DNA of 64,000 nt from Bacillus mycoides (GTDB lineage Bacteria; Bacillota; Bacilli; Bacillales; Bacillaceae_G). This document shows, in pieces, positions 63,532 to 64,000 of this stretch. Every line of letters begins with the position of its first letter. Within the stretch, counting starts at the first letter, position 1. The notes below the pieces were generated by a model. That model was not told where the DNA came from. It worked only from the letters and a program-made list of their open reading frames with translations, and did not search any database. The stretch spans positions 1 to 64,000 of the forward strand of contig NZ_LXLV01000071.1 in NCBI RefSeq assembly GCF_001757995.1, given 5' to 3'. Position numbers and translations under genes: made by a program.

Positions 63532-64000
63532 TTATAGATAATCTGCAAAGTGCTTTCTAAATTTCACATGTAATGCTGAGCCAATTAAAAAAGTAATAAA
63601 AACAAATCCCCAAAAATATAGCGCATAATTTATATCTTGGAAGAACCAATTTGTTCCTAATAAAGATGCCCGGTATCCATCAACAATATAGCAAAAAGGA
63701 TTTAATTGCATAATCTTTTGGAAAATAGATGGTAGCCTTTCAGAAGTCCATACTATAGGAGTTAAATAAAATAACATTCTCATAATCGATTGAACAATCA
63801 TTTGAGTATCTCTAACAATTGTCGCTAAAGTGGATGTAATTAGAGACAGTGAGCATACTAGCATAAGAGTGGCAAACATATAATAAACAAGCTGAATATA
63901 ATGAATAGAAATTCCTTGTCCTGTTACTAAAAATAAAATTGTTATAACTCCTACAAGTATTACATGTGAATAAAAATTAGACATGATTACAAAGCTTGGA
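63532..64000 (-). CDS. tagG: Teichoic acid export ABC permease TagG, 5' part outside the window
   Basis: The C-terminal 155 or so residues are present; the frame stays open to base 64000 (PSFVIM precedes an internal Met at 63984), so the start lies beyond the edge. ABC-2 type permease: four membrane helices and the conserved stretch RDTQMIVQSIMRMLFYLTPIVW near the middle, then LNPFCYIVDGYRASLLG. Pairs with TagH. Confidence 0.93.
   Translation of the reverse strand, partial: PSFVIMSNFYSHVILVGVITILFLVTGQGISIHYIQLVYYMFATLMLVCSLSLITSTLATIVRDTQMIVQSIMRMLFYLTPIVWTSERLPSIFQKIMQLNPFCYIVDGYRASLLGTNWFFQDINYALYFWGFVFITFLIGSALHVKFRKHFADYL

Noticed and set aside
1-64000. Search for CRISPR arrays, tRNA or rRNA genes, transposases and phage genes
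   Set aside because: No spaced direct repeats, no cloverleaf with CCA end, no rRNA-like stretch and no transposase or integrase motif was recognised anywhere in the window.

Overview
The window is low-GC Firmicute chromosome. I read it as the Bacillus cereus group (B. cereus, thuringiensis, mycoides or pseudomycoides type), from GGAGG-type ribosome sites, frequent TTG and GTG starts, a TagGH exporter, fabZ, an LCP ligase, and a lasso-peptide locus like those known from that group. Essentially every real gene lies on the minus strand, so transcription runs from high to low coordinates and I describe it that way.

From the right edge: tagG (cut by the window end) and tagH export wall teichoic acid, followed by one galU. 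EPS/capsule locus 2 (about 60.5 kb down to 35.4 kb) starts with a Wzz/CpsC-type protein and a CpsD-type tyrosine kinase. Then come an eps-associated RNA (EAR, epsC RNA), a PglF/EpsC dehydratase and a long run of glycosyltransferases. The run also holds an EpsG-like polymerase, a pyruvyl transferase, a GH88/105-type hydrolase, an acyltransferase and a Wzx flippase. The locus ends with an initiating-sugar module (PglC, PglD and PglE types, order as B. subtilis epsL-epsM-epsN). Both sides of that module carry debris of broken genes.

Next, at 34.4-27.5 kb, is a complete class II lasso-peptide cluster: cyclase, a 43-residue precursor, HPr-kinase-like tailoring kinase, B1 (RRE), B2 (leader peptidase), nucleotidyltransferase and ABC exporter. 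The predicted core has 24 residues, starts Ala-Gly-Pro-Gly, has Asp9 as ring acceptor and ends in Ser, the residue such kinases phosphorylate. A strong hairpin plus U-tract sits just after the precursor gene.

After about 1.2 kb without a convincing gene comes fabZ, then EPS locus 1 (25.2-8.6 kb). It encodes CpsC, CpsD and the CpsB phosphatase, a second EAR, and galU bracketed by two intrinsic terminators. PglF, PglE, PglC and PglD types, a PglA-like transferase, Wzx, Wzy, two more glycosyltransferases and an acyltransferase follow. A separately promoted pair (UDP-glucose dehydrogenase, UDP-glucuronate 4-epimerase) supplies uronic acids. An LCP ligase and galE come next.

The left end (6.2-0.9 kb) is a two-component operon: OmpR-type regulator, histidine kinase, an unrecognised membrane-anchored protein, a PgtC-like binding lipoprotein and a PgtP-like phosphoglycerate transporter. 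An HlyD-type adaptor is cut by the left edge.

Main points: the lasso precursor and its attenuator; two EAR copies with covarying stems and terminators downstream that they would have to override; two complete sets of N,N'-diacetylbacillosamine-type genes; and a kinase in locus 2 without the tyrosine tail and without a partner phosphatase.
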